A program made the translations under genes and the position numbers. The notes under the pieces were generated by a model that worked only from the letters and a program-made list of their open reading frames with translations, was not told the DNA's origin and made no database searches. A stretch of 51,582 bases of DNA, taken from IMG/VR virus record IMGVR_UViG_3300027917_000059, positions 1-51,582 of that record, one strand, 5' to 3'. This DNA is from a virus. Positions 7,283-13,280 of this stretch are shown here, piece by piece. Every line of letters starts with the position of its first letter. Positions within the stretch are counted from its first letter, which is position 1.

Positions 7283-7819
7283 TCAATTAACAAGTTCATC
7301 CGGACCGATGTATCGAAGATTACTTTCTTTTTCTTTATTATCGAATTTTTCATCAAATTCCTTATCCAGTTCCCTGAGAGTATCGAATAATCTAGGTTGT
7401 GCTTCCCTTGTCAACACTCCTTGAAATTTAACATTTAATTTAGTTTCTTCGACAAGTGCCTTATAAGTAACTTCAATAAAATCCTCTCTAGAAAGTTGTG
7501 CTAGTTTTTTTGTAAATTCATATCTTATTTCAGACATTTCATCTATTATGGGTTTTAGCACTTCAATTTGCTGCATTGCAGCTTCCATCACAAATTTTTC
7601 TTGATCTGTCGCTGCAATTTTTTGCTGTTCTTCTAGAGATTGATCTGTTGCTGGGTCTTCCATATTTCGACTCATATCTTCACGAGCGGCTTTCTTGGTA
7701 AGATCAACCATAAAATCTACTCGGTCATTCAAGAATTTTTTATCGGACATGAATTTGTTTAAACGATCATTAGTAATTTCTACCATGTCATTTAGAATTT
7801 GTTGTGCCTGTTCTGTCAT
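7283..7819 (-). CDS. Hypothetical acidic coiled-coil protein (178 aa)
   Basis: Starts MTEQAQQILNDMVEITNDR with GGAAG upstream; the frame open to 7870 runs into a terminator. Strongly helical, Glu/Gln/Asp-rich (ATDQSLEEQQKIAATDQEK), with coiled-coil character over most of its length. The C-terminal segment ends RYIGPDELVN. No family recognised. The element TTTAAAAATTGG just upstream looks like the A/T half of the recurring promoter, but the TATAAGAA half is missing. Confidence 0.6.
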   Translation of the reverse strand: MTEQAQQILNDMVEITNDRLNKFMSDKKFLNDRVDFMVDLTKKAAREDMSRNMEDPATDQSLEEQQKIAATDQEKFVMEAAMQQIEVLKPIIDEMSEIRYEFTKKLAQLSREDFIEVTYKALVEETKLNVKFQGVLTREAQPRLFDTLRELDKEFDEKFDNKEKESNLRYIGPDELVN

Positions 7820-7840
7820 AGTACTTCCAATTTTTAAAGT

Positions 7841-7878
7841 AAAAAACAAGGGGCTAGAAGTGATATGCAACTAGCCCC
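7841..7878 (-). terminator. Intrinsic terminator of the 7841-8089 RNA
   Basis: GGGGCTAG...CTAGCCCC, an 8-bp perfect stem on the minus strand followed by TTGTTTTTT. Confidence 0.85.
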
Positions 7879-8089
7879 AGGTAAAGTAACGATTGTCAAA
7901 TTAATTAGCCCATAATTCGAAGGTCAAAGATTACAGGTTATGCCCTCTAGTCTAAGTGCTAATACTGATTGACTGAAAGTTACTTAAACGGTAGTCAGCG
8001 GTAGGCATGAGATTATTTGAGTCGATCCTATAAATCACAGAGGCTGCGTTCAGTTCCTGTAAAACTTAGACTAACCGTTTCCAGCGAAT
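7841..8089 (-). ncRNA. Candidate structured non-coding RNA (~245 nt)
   Basis: Between a perfect GGTATAAGAA promoter (8090-8099) and a strong terminator there is no credible ORF (the longest ATG frame is 18 codons, without SD). The RNA can form a 7-bp helix AAACGGT/ACCGTTT (near 8080 and 7987) and a 10-bp helix TAGTCTAAGT/ACTTAGACTA (near 8070 and 7955). Their order, 1-2-1'-2', makes a long-range pseudoknot. Alternatively the first arm extends over AGTC, so the two helices may compete as a switch. A local nested hairpin CTG-AACG-CAG within ACAG/CTGT is also present. It does not resemble tmRNA, RNase P or 6S RNA as I know them. Confidence 0.55.
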
Positions 8090-8110
8090 TTCTTATACCA
8101 AAATTTTAAA
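8090..8110 (-). promoter_or_regulatory. Candidate phage promoter of the 7841-8089 RNA
   Basis: Minus strand reads TTTAAAATTTTGGTATAAGAA, the best match to the recurring consensus. Confidence 0.6.
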
Positions 8111-8160
8111 ATAAAATAAGGGGCCCCAGGGAGATTATCTAGTAGGATATCGTGGTACGC
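8101..8160 (-). ncRNA. Possible short RNA between two promoter elements
   Basis: About 60 bp between the promoter element at 8161-8170 and the next one at 8090-8110. It has no ORF. It ends in GGGGCCCC followed by TTATTTTATTTT, which could work as a weak terminator although the palindrome has no proper loop. It may be a very short RNA, or the region may simply be a second promoter for the RNA downstream. Confidence 0.3.
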
Positions 8161-8180
8161 TTCTTATACCCTAAAAATAA
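8161..8180 (-). promoter_or_regulatory. Candidate phage promoter (GGTATAAGAA)
   Basis: Minus strand TTATTTTTAGGGTATAAGAA, directly after the U-tract of the upstream RNA. Confidence 0.5.
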
Positions 8181-8232
8181 AAAAGAAAAGAAGTAAGCCA
8201 TTCCTGTCTAGTACAGGGTGTGTCCTTCTTTT
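8171..8232 (-). terminator. Long-stem terminator of the 8175-8473 RNA
   Basis: GAAAAGAAG...CTTCTTTTC, a 9-bp perfect outer stem on the minus strand, encloses the hairpin CCTGT-ACTAG-ACAGG. It is followed by TTTTTTATTTTT. Confidence 0.65.
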
Positions 8233-8473
8233 CCAGCATTGATCAGATGCTGTGTGTGTCATATTCATAAACTAGAATCATCATCTATATATAATCTTGT
8301 TTGCTACTCAAAACTGATTCAATTATTAATGGCCACAATACTATCCTCAGTCTTTTACTATACTTACGAAATGAGCTTACAAGCATGGGCTCATACGTAA
8401 AATAGCTGCATAACTTTAGCTACTTGCTTGTCTCTCGGACCATAGATGTAAGCTAAAGCGGGTCCTTGATGGT
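8175..8473 (-). ncRNA. Candidate structured non-coding RNA (~300 nt)
   Basis: Lies between a promoter element (8475-8495) and a terminator, with no coding frame over 13 codons on its strand. Near the 5' end GGACC/GGTCC (8466-8462 and 8441-8437) form a hairpin. Its loop sequence CTTTAGC can pair with GCTAAAG at 8420-8414, an H-type pseudoknot. Next is a hairpin ATGAGC/GCTCAT extended by TTACG/CGTAA; its loop holds GCTTGT, which can pair back to ACAAGC near 8431. Further on, CAGCAT/ATGCTG forms a perfect 6-bp stem before the terminal long stem. Several pairings interlock, which is unlikely for unconstrained spacer. RNA class unknown. Confidence 0.55.
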
Positions 8474-8474
8474 T

Positions 8475-8495
8475 ATCTTATTCCAAATTTTTAAG
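8475..8495 (-). promoter_or_regulatory. Candidate phage promoter of the 8175-8473 RNA
   Basis: Minus strand CTTAAAAATTTGGAATAAGAT, one base off the core, directly downstream of a terminator. Confidence 0.5.
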
Positions 8496-8497
8496 AT

Positions 8498-8526
8498 AAA
8501 AAAAGGGGCGAGTAAACCACGGCCCC
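8498..8526 (-). terminator. Intrinsic terminator of the phosphatase operon
   Basis: GGGGC...GCCCC stem on the minus strand followed by TTTTTTT. Confidence 0.8.
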
Positions 8527-8534
8527 TTATTTAA

Positions 8535-9044
8535 CTAAAATTTTCTAGTTTTCAAGATAATCTTAAATTGCTTGAGTATAACATCATTCGGAGTAATACT
8601 AGCATCAGGCTTATGTAGTTCACCAGTGATTTTGTATTCTTTAGCTAAAATAATAGCTTCATTAATAGATATATTATTTACATAAGCAATCGTAGCAATT
8701 GCAAATGCTGAAGATCTAGATACTCCTCGTCTACAGTGAAATATTAAGAGATCTAAGTTCAAAGGTTTCAGGCTGTCTATAAAATCTAGAAATATATTTA
8801 AATTTTCTATACTCGGTATTTCATAGGCTTTGTATTTAACCATACACTTGAATTTTTTAATATCTCTAAGTAGCATTTGAAATTTAGGACCACAAAAAGC
8901 AGTAAGGCTTTTACCAATTTTTCTTTTATCAGTAGAATCCTTAACCAACGATACTGCTGCGGCCTTTAAGTTATTTTTATACTTCTTAAACAATTTTCTT
9001 GCATCAACAAGAGATACAATTTCAATTTTTGTATTTTGATTCAT
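8535..9044 (-). CDS. Dual-specificity/tyrosine-type protein phosphatase
   Basis: 169 residues. The C-x5-R active-site loop is HCRRGVSRSS (Cys104, Arg110), preceded by a hydrophobic beta strand (LDLLIFHC) and followed by a helix (AFAIATIAY), as in DSP/PTP-fold phosphatases. A general-acid Asp is expected upstream but not pinned down. The substrate could be a phosphoprotein, a nucleotide or RNA 5' end, since the same fold serves all three. Its ATG overlaps the stop of the 9041-9847 gene as ATGA, so the two are co-translated and probably work together. Confidence 0.75.
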   Translation of the reverse strand: MNQNTKIEIVSLVDARKLFKKYKNNLKAAAVSLVKDSTDKRKIGKSLTAFCGPKFQMLLRDIKKFKCMVKYKAYEIPSIENLNIFLDFIDSLKPLNLDLLIFHCRRGVSRSSAFAIATIAYVNNISINEAIILAKEYKITGELHKPDASITPNDVILKQFKIILKTRKF

Positions 9045-9847
9045 TCTATTACTCTCTTTATGTGGTCATACCAACCACATTCTATGCCGTAAATAATTTC
9101 CATTATTCTATAACAATTCATTCCTTTAGAATGATTTCCCGTTTCTCCACTGCCTTTATTTGATTGAAATCGTATATGAGGCATATGTACTAATGTTGTG
9201 GTAGGGTATTTAATTTTTGTAAAATTAATAATTTCATCCATATCCATTCTATTTTCAGCAACAAATTGTCGAACACTTGCCCCAATTCCTATATATTTGG
9301 GAGCAGGTAAAAAAATTCTATTTGTAACTCTTAATTCATATGCAGGCCCCTCTTCTCTTTTATGTGTGTATGATGGTAAAGGATTAGGGTTATTATCATC
9401 ATAGTAGACATAGTCAAGCCCACCATTTAAAATTGTATCTCGTTCCCATATGTAAACTAGTCCTGTAAAATAATATCCATATGCCATCTCAAAATAATGT
9501 AATCTACCTTCATTTAATCTAGTTACATAATCTTTAATAATGGCCGCAGGAAAGTAGAGTCCCCTTGATAAAAAATCATTCAAGGATCTTCCATTAGGAC
9601 TTGTTTCTCCAAATGCTAATTGATCTCCTTTTTTATTTATTTGATCATACACTACATCAAAAAGATGTGCAACCACATTTCCGTGATTAAAAAAATTATC
9701 TTTAAACCAATGATTCAAGATATTAAATTTTCTTACAAATTCTCGTGTTGCTCTTCCACGTCCATTATTTTTAGCAATTTTTCTAAGTTCTTCGTTTGTT
9801 TTCATGCGCCGGTCTTCGACTCTAGCGTCTATTCGGTACAGTTTCAT
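9041..9847 (-). CDS. Hypothetical protein (268 aa) coupled to the phosphatase
   Basis: Starts MKLYRIDARVEDRRMKTNEE; AAAGGT lies about 10 bases upstream. Features seen: the LYR start, a basic helix (GRGRATREFVRKFN), a Gly/aromatic middle (MAYGYYFTGLVYIWERD), a conserved-looking GIGASVRQFVAENR (~195-210), and a C-terminal GSGETGNHSKGMNCYR (~235-250). It is not recognised. The LYR beginning and a later Ser/Thr-rich strand recall ADP-ribosyltransferase folds, but the match is too weak to claim. It has a ~160-nt structured leader with its own promoter, unusual in this genome. Confidence 0.6.
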   Translation of the reverse strand: MKLYRIDARVEDRRMKTNEELRKIAKNNGRGRATREFVRKFNILNHWFKDNFFNHGNVVAHLFDVVYDQINKKGDQLAFGETSPNGRSLNDFLSRGLYFPAAIIKDYVTRLNEGRLHYFEMAYGYYFTGLVYIWERDTILNGGLDYVYYDDNNPNPLPSYTHKREEGPAYELRVTNRIFLPAPKYIGIGASVRQFVAENRMDMDEIINFTKIKYPTTTLVHMPHIRFQSNKGSGETGNHSKGMNCYRIMEIIYGIECGWYDHIKRVIE

Positions 9848-10004
9848 CCTTGTTTACCTTTTGTTTTAGGATTTAGCTTGTCTAAATAGTAATTATATTA
9901 CTCGATGGTTAGACAATATTTTTATGTTAAAGAAATCGTAGATGGGTGGCAGTTCAGCCATCTGTGCCGTCCTTACATAGTATTCCTATGCTGCGATTCC
10001 ACAA
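9848..10004 (-). ncRNA. Structured 5' leader (possible riboswitch or cis-RNA)
   Basis: The transcript from the promoter at 10005-10014 would carry ~155 nt before the ATG at 9847. It can form a closing helix AATCG/CGATT, a perfect hairpin CATAG-GAATA-CTATG, and a stem GGCA/TGCC. The loop of that stem contains GATGG, which can pair with CCATC just downstream, an H-type pseudoknot. A further hairpin TTGTCTAA/TTAGACAA encloses AGTAAT-ATA-ATTACT close to the SD. The compact pseudoknot followed by a stem near the SD is the layout of a translational riboswitch. No known class is matched. Confidence 0.5.
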
Positions 10005-10029
10005 CTCTTATACCATAAAATTTTAAAAA
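10005..10029 (-). promoter_or_regulatory. Candidate phage promoter of the phosphatase operon
   Basis: Minus strand TTAAAATTTTATGGTATAAGAG, directly after a terminator. Confidence 0.55.
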
Positions 10030-10052
10030 TAAAAAAAGGGCCTAAGCCCTTT
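10030..10052 (-). terminator. Intrinsic terminator after the 10051-10233 gene
   Basis: AAAGGGC-TTAG-GCCCTTT hairpin followed by TTTTATTTTT on the minus strand; it overlaps the stop codon. Confidence 0.85.
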
Positions 10053-10233
10053 AAAAATCTTCGCTCGCGCTTGCATCATCGTTGTCAATACATTTCATAC
10101 ATCTATCACAATCGTCTTTACTACATCCAGGTTCTTCTGGAATATCATCGGGTCCTATTTCAATTTCATCCTTGATTGCAGCAGCCTCTTCAGGCCAAAC
10201 GTGAATGTCAGTTCCGTTTACGTTGATGGTCAC
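10051..10233 (-). CDS. Small acidic protein with C-terminal Cys cluster (60 aa), GTG start
   Basis: The GTG start (VTINVNGTDIHVWPEE) has GGAGG 6 bases upstream; the open frame extends to 10383 but crosses a terminator-like hairpin. The C-terminus holds four Cys in CSKDDCDRCMKC, a likely metal or Fe-S site, within a very acidic context (EIEIGPDDIPEEPG). No family recognised. It could be a small ferredoxin-like or zinc protein. Confidence 0.6.
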   Translation of the reverse strand: MTINVNGTDIHVWPEEAAAIKDEIEIGPDDIPEEPGCSKDDCDRCMKCIDNDDASASEDF

Positions 10234-10262
10234 AAGTACCTCCGGGATTAATGAATAAAATA

Positions 10263-10280
10263 GCAGGGTCGAAACCCTGC
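10263..10280 (-). terminator. Hairpin in the leader of the 10051-10233 gene
   Basis: GCAGGGT-TTCG-ACCCTGC, an 8-bp-class stem with a TTCG tetraloop followed by TATTTTATT on the minus strand. It lies between the promoter at 10325-10334 and the GTG start, so it may attenuate this gene as well as end the upstream one. Confidence 0.6.
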
Positions 10281-10324
10281 CACCAAATAAAAAGGAGAAT
10301 CCTAAAATGTCTAGTATTCTAATA

Positions 10325-10334
10325 TTCTTATACC
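10325..10334 (-). promoter_or_regulatory. Candidate phage promoter (GGTATAAGAA)
   Basis: Perfect core on the minus strand, overlapping the last codons and stop of the 10328-11131 gene. Confidence 0.5.
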
Positions 10335-11131
10335 TGAAACTCGTGACTTTTAGGAATTTCTGGCATGTGTCCAACAAGTACATACATATCCTTTGTTAAC
10401 TCTGCAAGTATAATCGGGTCTTTACCTTCTTGTAATGCTCGAAAGTTTCCGAATTGTATTTGATGGGGAACATAGAATTTTTTGTGATCAAGATTTGTTT
10501 TAAATTCTTCTACGGGTTTTTCAGGAATACAGTATTCACACTTGAATAGTTCATGTGCCAGTTTTATTACTTCGGGGTCTGAAACTGAATGATTAGAAGG
10601 ACGACTATAGCCGTCAAAAAGAAAATATAGAGGGGCATCTTTAAAATGAATTTTTTTACTGACTTCAAGCATTTTTTCTGCAACTTCACTTGTTATATTC
10701 ATTCGTCTATCTGTAACATGCACGTCATTTAAATACAACTTGAATTTATTTAGTTGTTTTCGAAACTTGTCTATCATACTAGCGGTAACTATTTGTCCAT
10801 ACTCATCCATGCGTTCTTTAAATAATTGAGCTCTTCTATATTGATTCAAATCTCCATCTGCATGAATTATCTTGAGTGTGGCTGCTTTTCCAAATTCTAC
10901 AAGTTCTTCAGAAGGTTTGGTAAAATTGTCATAGAAAGTCAGAATTTCCTGAGTAGAAGCTTGAACTATTTCATTGAACAGTTCATAAAACTTTTTTCTC
11001 CCTTCTTCACGAAGCTTTTCCGCAGCTTCCATTTCTTCGTCTGCTTTTTGTGCACGTTTTGTATATTCTGCATTTCCATCAGTTACCGGAATAGTTTGCT
11101 TTGTTTTTTTCTTTTTTCCAAAACCAAACAT
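10328..11131 (-). CDS. Hypothetical helical protein (267 aa)
   Basis: Starts MFGFGKKKKTKQTIPV; the SD GGAGG lies inside the last codons of the upstream gene (stop and start joined as TAAATG). A Lys-rich N-terminus is followed by a coiled-coil (EEMEAAEKLREEGRKKFYE, ~33-52), a helical middle, and a C-terminal region with a CEYC pair (~195). No family recognised. The short basic N-terminus could anchor to a membrane or nucleic acid. Confidence 0.65.
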   Translation of the reverse strand: MFGFGKKKKTKQTIPVTDGNAEYTKRAQKADEEMEAAEKLREEGRKKFYELFNEIVQASTQEILTFYDNFTKPSEELVEFGKAATLKIIHADGDLNQYRRAQLFKERMDEYGQIVTASMIDKFRKQLNKFKLYLNDVHVTDRRMNITSEVAEKMLEVSKKIHFKDAPLYFLFDGYSRPSNHSVSDPEVIKLAHELFKCEYCIPEKPVEEFKTNLDHKKFYVPHQIQFGNFRALQEGKDPIILAELTKDMYVLVGHMPEIPKSHEFQV

Positions 11132-11506
11132 TTAAGGTCCTCCATAAAAGTTTTCAGATATTATTGTGGCCCTTACAACTTCTGGAATTCCAGCGGTTGT
11201 AAAGTTCCATAAAGGTCCAGTTGTTTCTGCTCCATGTATATCTCGTGCTATAACTATCCAATAGTACTTAGTTTTAAGTTCAAGGGGGTAGGGTAGTGGG
11301 TAGGTAAATGTACTATCATGAGATACAGCAAGATTTTCTACTAGCAGCGGTGGTACACTGGTAGTACCAAAATAAATATCACAGTACACAGAATCTCCAT
11401 CGGGATCTGTACATGTGAAAGAAAGTGTTTGTCCATATGCTACATAGAACATTGCTAGAAGAGCAAGTACAAGTAGCACCTGAATTGTAAATATTATTCT
11501 ATTCAT
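11132..11506 (-). CDS. Secreted single Ig/FN3-like domain protein (124 aa)
   Basis: Residues 1-25 form a signal peptide or N-terminal anchor (IIFTIQVLLVLALLAMFYVAYG, then QTLSF). The rest looks like one fibronectin-III/cadherin-type beta sandwich: DPDGDSVYCDIYFGT, then KYYWIVIARDIHGAE and WNFTT as typical strands. This domain style is common in Bacteroidota surface proteins. The start is coupled by ATGA to a 29-aa peptide gene. Function unknown, probably periplasmic or surface. Confidence 0.65.
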   Translation of the reverse strand: MNRIIFTIQVLLVLALLAMFYVAYGQTLSFTCTDPDGDSVYCDIYFGTTSVPPLLVENLAVSHDSTFTYPLPYPLELKTKYYWIVIARDIHGAETTGPLWNFTTAGIPEVVRATIISENFYGGP

Positions 11507-11592
11507 TCATCCTGCCCTCCTAGATCCAGCCGAAATATCAGGGCTAGAGGATATAGAATAAATAGTATAAATAAAATTGAAAGAGTTTTCAT
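11503..11592 (-). CDS. Tiny hydrophobic peptide (29 aa)
   Basis: MKTLSILFILFILYPLALIF then a short polar tail. SD GAGGAAAG precedes the ATG, and its TGA overlaps the next ATG. One transmembrane helix. Function unknown; it may chiefly couple translation of the next gene. Confidence 0.5.
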   Translation of the reverse strand: MKTLSILFILFILYPLALIFRLDLGGQDE

Positions 11593-11651
11593 TTCTTTCC
11601 TCGGATTATTAAATAAATAATTATAAAAATTAAAAGTAATATTATAGCCAT
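11589..11651 (-). CDS. Tiny membrane peptide (20 aa), tentative
   Basis: MAIILLLIFIIIYLIIRGKK, a single transmembrane helix with a basic end. Its stop overlaps the next start as ATGA. No SD is visible, so it is supported only by coupling and composition. Confidence 0.35.
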   Translation of the reverse strand: MAIILLLIFIIIYLIIRGKK

Positions 11652-11719
11652 AACGGTCGCAAAATTTTAATTAAACTAAGAACTAGAACTAAATCAAAAA
11701 CGTCGAAATTTTTTTGCAT
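11642..11719 (-). CDS. Tiny hydrophobic ORF (25 aa), very tentative
   Basis: Starts MQKNFDVFDLVLVLSLIK. It overlaps the start of the 20-aa ORF by 10 bp in another frame and has no SD. Listed because it completes a chain of overlapping hydrophobic mini-ORFs after a strong terminator. Confidence 0.2.
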   Translation of the reverse strand: MQKNFDVFDLVLVLSLIKILRPLWL

Positions 11720-11730
11720 GAACGGCGGTG

Positions 11731-11788
11731 AAAAAATAAGTCCCCGAGGCTCTAGTGTACTAACAGTGCTAGTGCTAGAAGCCTCGGG
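11731..11788 (-). terminator. Large intrinsic terminator
   Basis: CCCGAGGC...GCCTCGGG with the stem extended by TCTAG/CTAGA and an inner imperfect repeat, followed by ACTTATTTTTT on the minus strand. It ends the 11804-12175 unit. Confidence 0.85.
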
Positions 11789-11803
11789 TCTCCCGTTCCT
11801 CGC

Positions 11804-12175
11804 TTACGCGTTCAATTGGTCTGCAGTTGCTATCTTTTTAAAAGCGTTGTGAAAAAACTTATTCGACATACGTAGTGCATTAAGTGCATGAAATATATCA
11901 GTATCTACTATGACTAGACTGCTCCATTTTCGATCTTTAAGATAATCTTCCAGTATGGCAGTTCCGTCTGAAAGAATATTATAAATCTTTTTACCAATTA
12001 TTCCTCGAGTAAACGTGCCTTCTGGCATTTTAATGTCTAGCGAGTTACGAAGAACTGTGTAAATATCTTCCGGACATTTAGGAAGTGTAATGCCATTTAC
12101 TACTACCTCTTGTCCAGATAGATTAGCCATGTATTGTCCGGGACCGACTTGATGTTCGGCGCTTGCAAGAATCAT
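11804..12175 (-). CDS. Hypothetical protein (123 aa)
   Basis: MILASAEHQVGPGQYMANLS with AAGGGA upstream. The N-terminal half looks beta-rich (NGITLPKCPEDIYTVLRN) and the rest helical (TDIFHALNALRMSNKFFHNA). No motif or family recognised. It sits 19 bp after the 12194-12451 gene and ends in a strong terminator. Confidence 0.6.
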   Translation of the reverse strand: MILASAEHQVGPGQYMANLSGQEVVVNGITLPKCPEDIYTVLRNSLDIKMPEGTFTRGIIGKKIYNILSDGTAILEDYLKDRKWSSLVIVDTDIFHALNALRMSNKFFHNAFKKIATADQLNA

Positions 12176-12193
12176 TTGATTCCCTTTCGTTGT

Positions 12194-12451
12194 TTAAGAA
12201 AATTTTAATTCTATATAGTCAAAGCCTAACCTCTCTCTAGATGACAGACTTTCAAAATTTTCGAGACTTCCGATATAATAGGATCTATTTTTTATATATC
12301 CTGTAATTTCGGCACGATCTCGAACCCGTTGACTGGTTTTTGCATCCTTTTTTACAGAATTAGGATTCATTAAATATTCTTTTTCATAGCCCACCTCTGG
12401 GTCGACTACGACGATTCGAATGTAAACGTGTAAATTAAAGTGTATTTTCAT
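12194..12451 (-). CDS. Hypothetical protein (85 aa)
   Basis: Starts MKIHFNLHVYIRIVVVDP at an ATG without a clear SD. The frame is open upstream to a GTG at 12511 (with AAAGGA adjacent), but that extension would translate a terminator hairpin. Basic, beta-like N-terminus, then KKDAKTSQRVRDRAEITG. Function unknown; start uncertain. Confidence 0.5.
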   Translation of the reverse strand: MKIHFNLHVYIRIVVVDPEVGYEKEYLMNPNSVKKDAKTSQRVRDRAEITGYIKNRSYYIGSLENFESLSSRERLGFDYIELKFS

Positions 12452-12460
12452 AATGTTTAA

Positions 12461-12488
12461 AAATAAAGAGCAGAACCAACGGCTCTGC
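12461..12488 (-). terminator. Intrinsic terminator after the 12545-13003 gene
   Basis: GCAGAGCC-GTT-GGTTCTGC hairpin on the minus strand followed by TCTTTATTTTT. Confidence 0.65.
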
Positions 12489-12544
12489 CCCGCGCGAGCT
12501 ACACGCTTCACTCCTTTGAAATTATCTCAAGAGTCCGTTTAACT

Positions 12545-13003
12545 TTATCTCGTGCAGCAAACCTGAACTGAACTGGTGCTTAGGTGTACTCTAACTTTCC
12601 AGGATAAATAGTTGGCTGAAAAAGTATTTCCACCTGAGTACTCGAATTTGTTTCCGTTCTTCTTGAAAAATGACATGTACTGATTGAAACGGGTTCTCAT
12701 ATGCTCATAGTCTTGCTTGTGATCAAGACAGAAAAATGTAAGGTAATCGTCCTGAAAGGTGTATGTGATAAAATCACGATCATTCACATAAGCTTCCCAT
12801 GAATCGGGACGAGTTTTCCAGGCACTTGTCATTTTACTGTTCATGCAAGAGACCGTCGTATTATATTTCATGAAGTCTATTGCAGTGTAGTATTTTGGAT
12901 ACACCAGGTTTTTACTTCCCGGACATGTGCCGCATGATACCAGGAATGTCAGTAACGTAAATAGTACTACGGTGTATACTGTACTAAGAACTAGCTTGAA
13001 CAC
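12545..13003 (-). CDS. Lipoprotein (152 aa), GTG start
   Basis: The GTG start (VFKLVLSTVYTVVLFTLL) has AAGGAG 6 bases upstream. A signal peptide ends in the lipobox LVSC (Cys24). The mature part is Tyr/Phe-rich, with several Cys (CGTC, TTVSC, FFC, VCC) that could form disulfides in the periplasm or on the surface. No family recognised. It overlaps the 3' end of the upstream gene by 20 bp. Confidence 0.65.
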   Translation of the reverse strand: MFKLVLSTVYTVVLFTLLTFLVSCGTCPGSKNLVYPKYYTAIDFMKYNTTVSCMNSKMTSAWKTRPDSWEAYVNDRDFITYTFQDDYLTFFCLDHKQDYEHMRTRFNQYMSFFKKNGNKFEYSGGNTFSANYLSWKVRVHLSTSSVQVCCTR

Positions 13004-13229
13004 GGGAATCTCCTTTCGCGAGACCAACGTTTTCAGTTATTAAATTTGTATAGAACTCAGGTTCTATTTTCGATAATTCATGTCCGAGAATTTTGATCTC
13101 ATCCGGAGTGAGAAGTACAGCCTTTTCTCTGTATTTAGTACGGAATTTTTCAGAGATGAAGGTATCGAGCGTACTTTCTAAATTTACTCGGATCTCATCC
13201 TTGAATTTATCGAAGTCTCCGTATTTCAC
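12984..13229 (-). CDS. Hypothetical protein (81 aa), GTG start
   Basis: The GTG at 13229 follows AAAGGAGG at 7-base spacing (an overlapping ATG would hit TGA at once). Helical and charged (MKYGDFDKFKDEIRVNLEST). It is first in the unit driven by the promoter element at 13271-13280 and overlaps the lipoprotein gene. Function unknown. Confidence 0.6.
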   Translation of the reverse strand: MKYGDFDKFKDEIRVNLESTLDTFISEKFRTKYREKAVLLTPDEIKILGHELSKIEPEFYTNLITENVGLAKGDSRVQASS

Positions 13230-13270
13230 ATTGACCTCCTTTAAGTTAATAAATAGATTATCTATCTTTA

Positions 13271-13280
13271 TTCTTATACC
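13271..13280 (-). promoter_or_regulatory. Candidate phage promoter (GGTATAAGAA)
   Basis: Perfect core on the minus strand, 42 bp upstream of the GTG at 13229. Confidence 0.55.

Noticed and set aside
8218-8400. 60-codon plus-strand frame in the RNA region
   Set aside because: GTG start without SD, Cys/Ser-rich unlikely composition, opposite to all neighbouring transcription, and it lies across the structured RNA helices.
7841-8526. tmRNA, RNase P RNA or group I intron
   Set aside because: No tRNA-like 3' end or tag frame, no RNase P conserved core, and no intron P/Q/R/S core or split gene recognised.
9041-9847. ADP-ribosyltransferase assignment for the 268-aa protein
   Set aside because: Only the LYR start and vague strand pattern fit; no convincing catalytic Glu motif or second conserved block.
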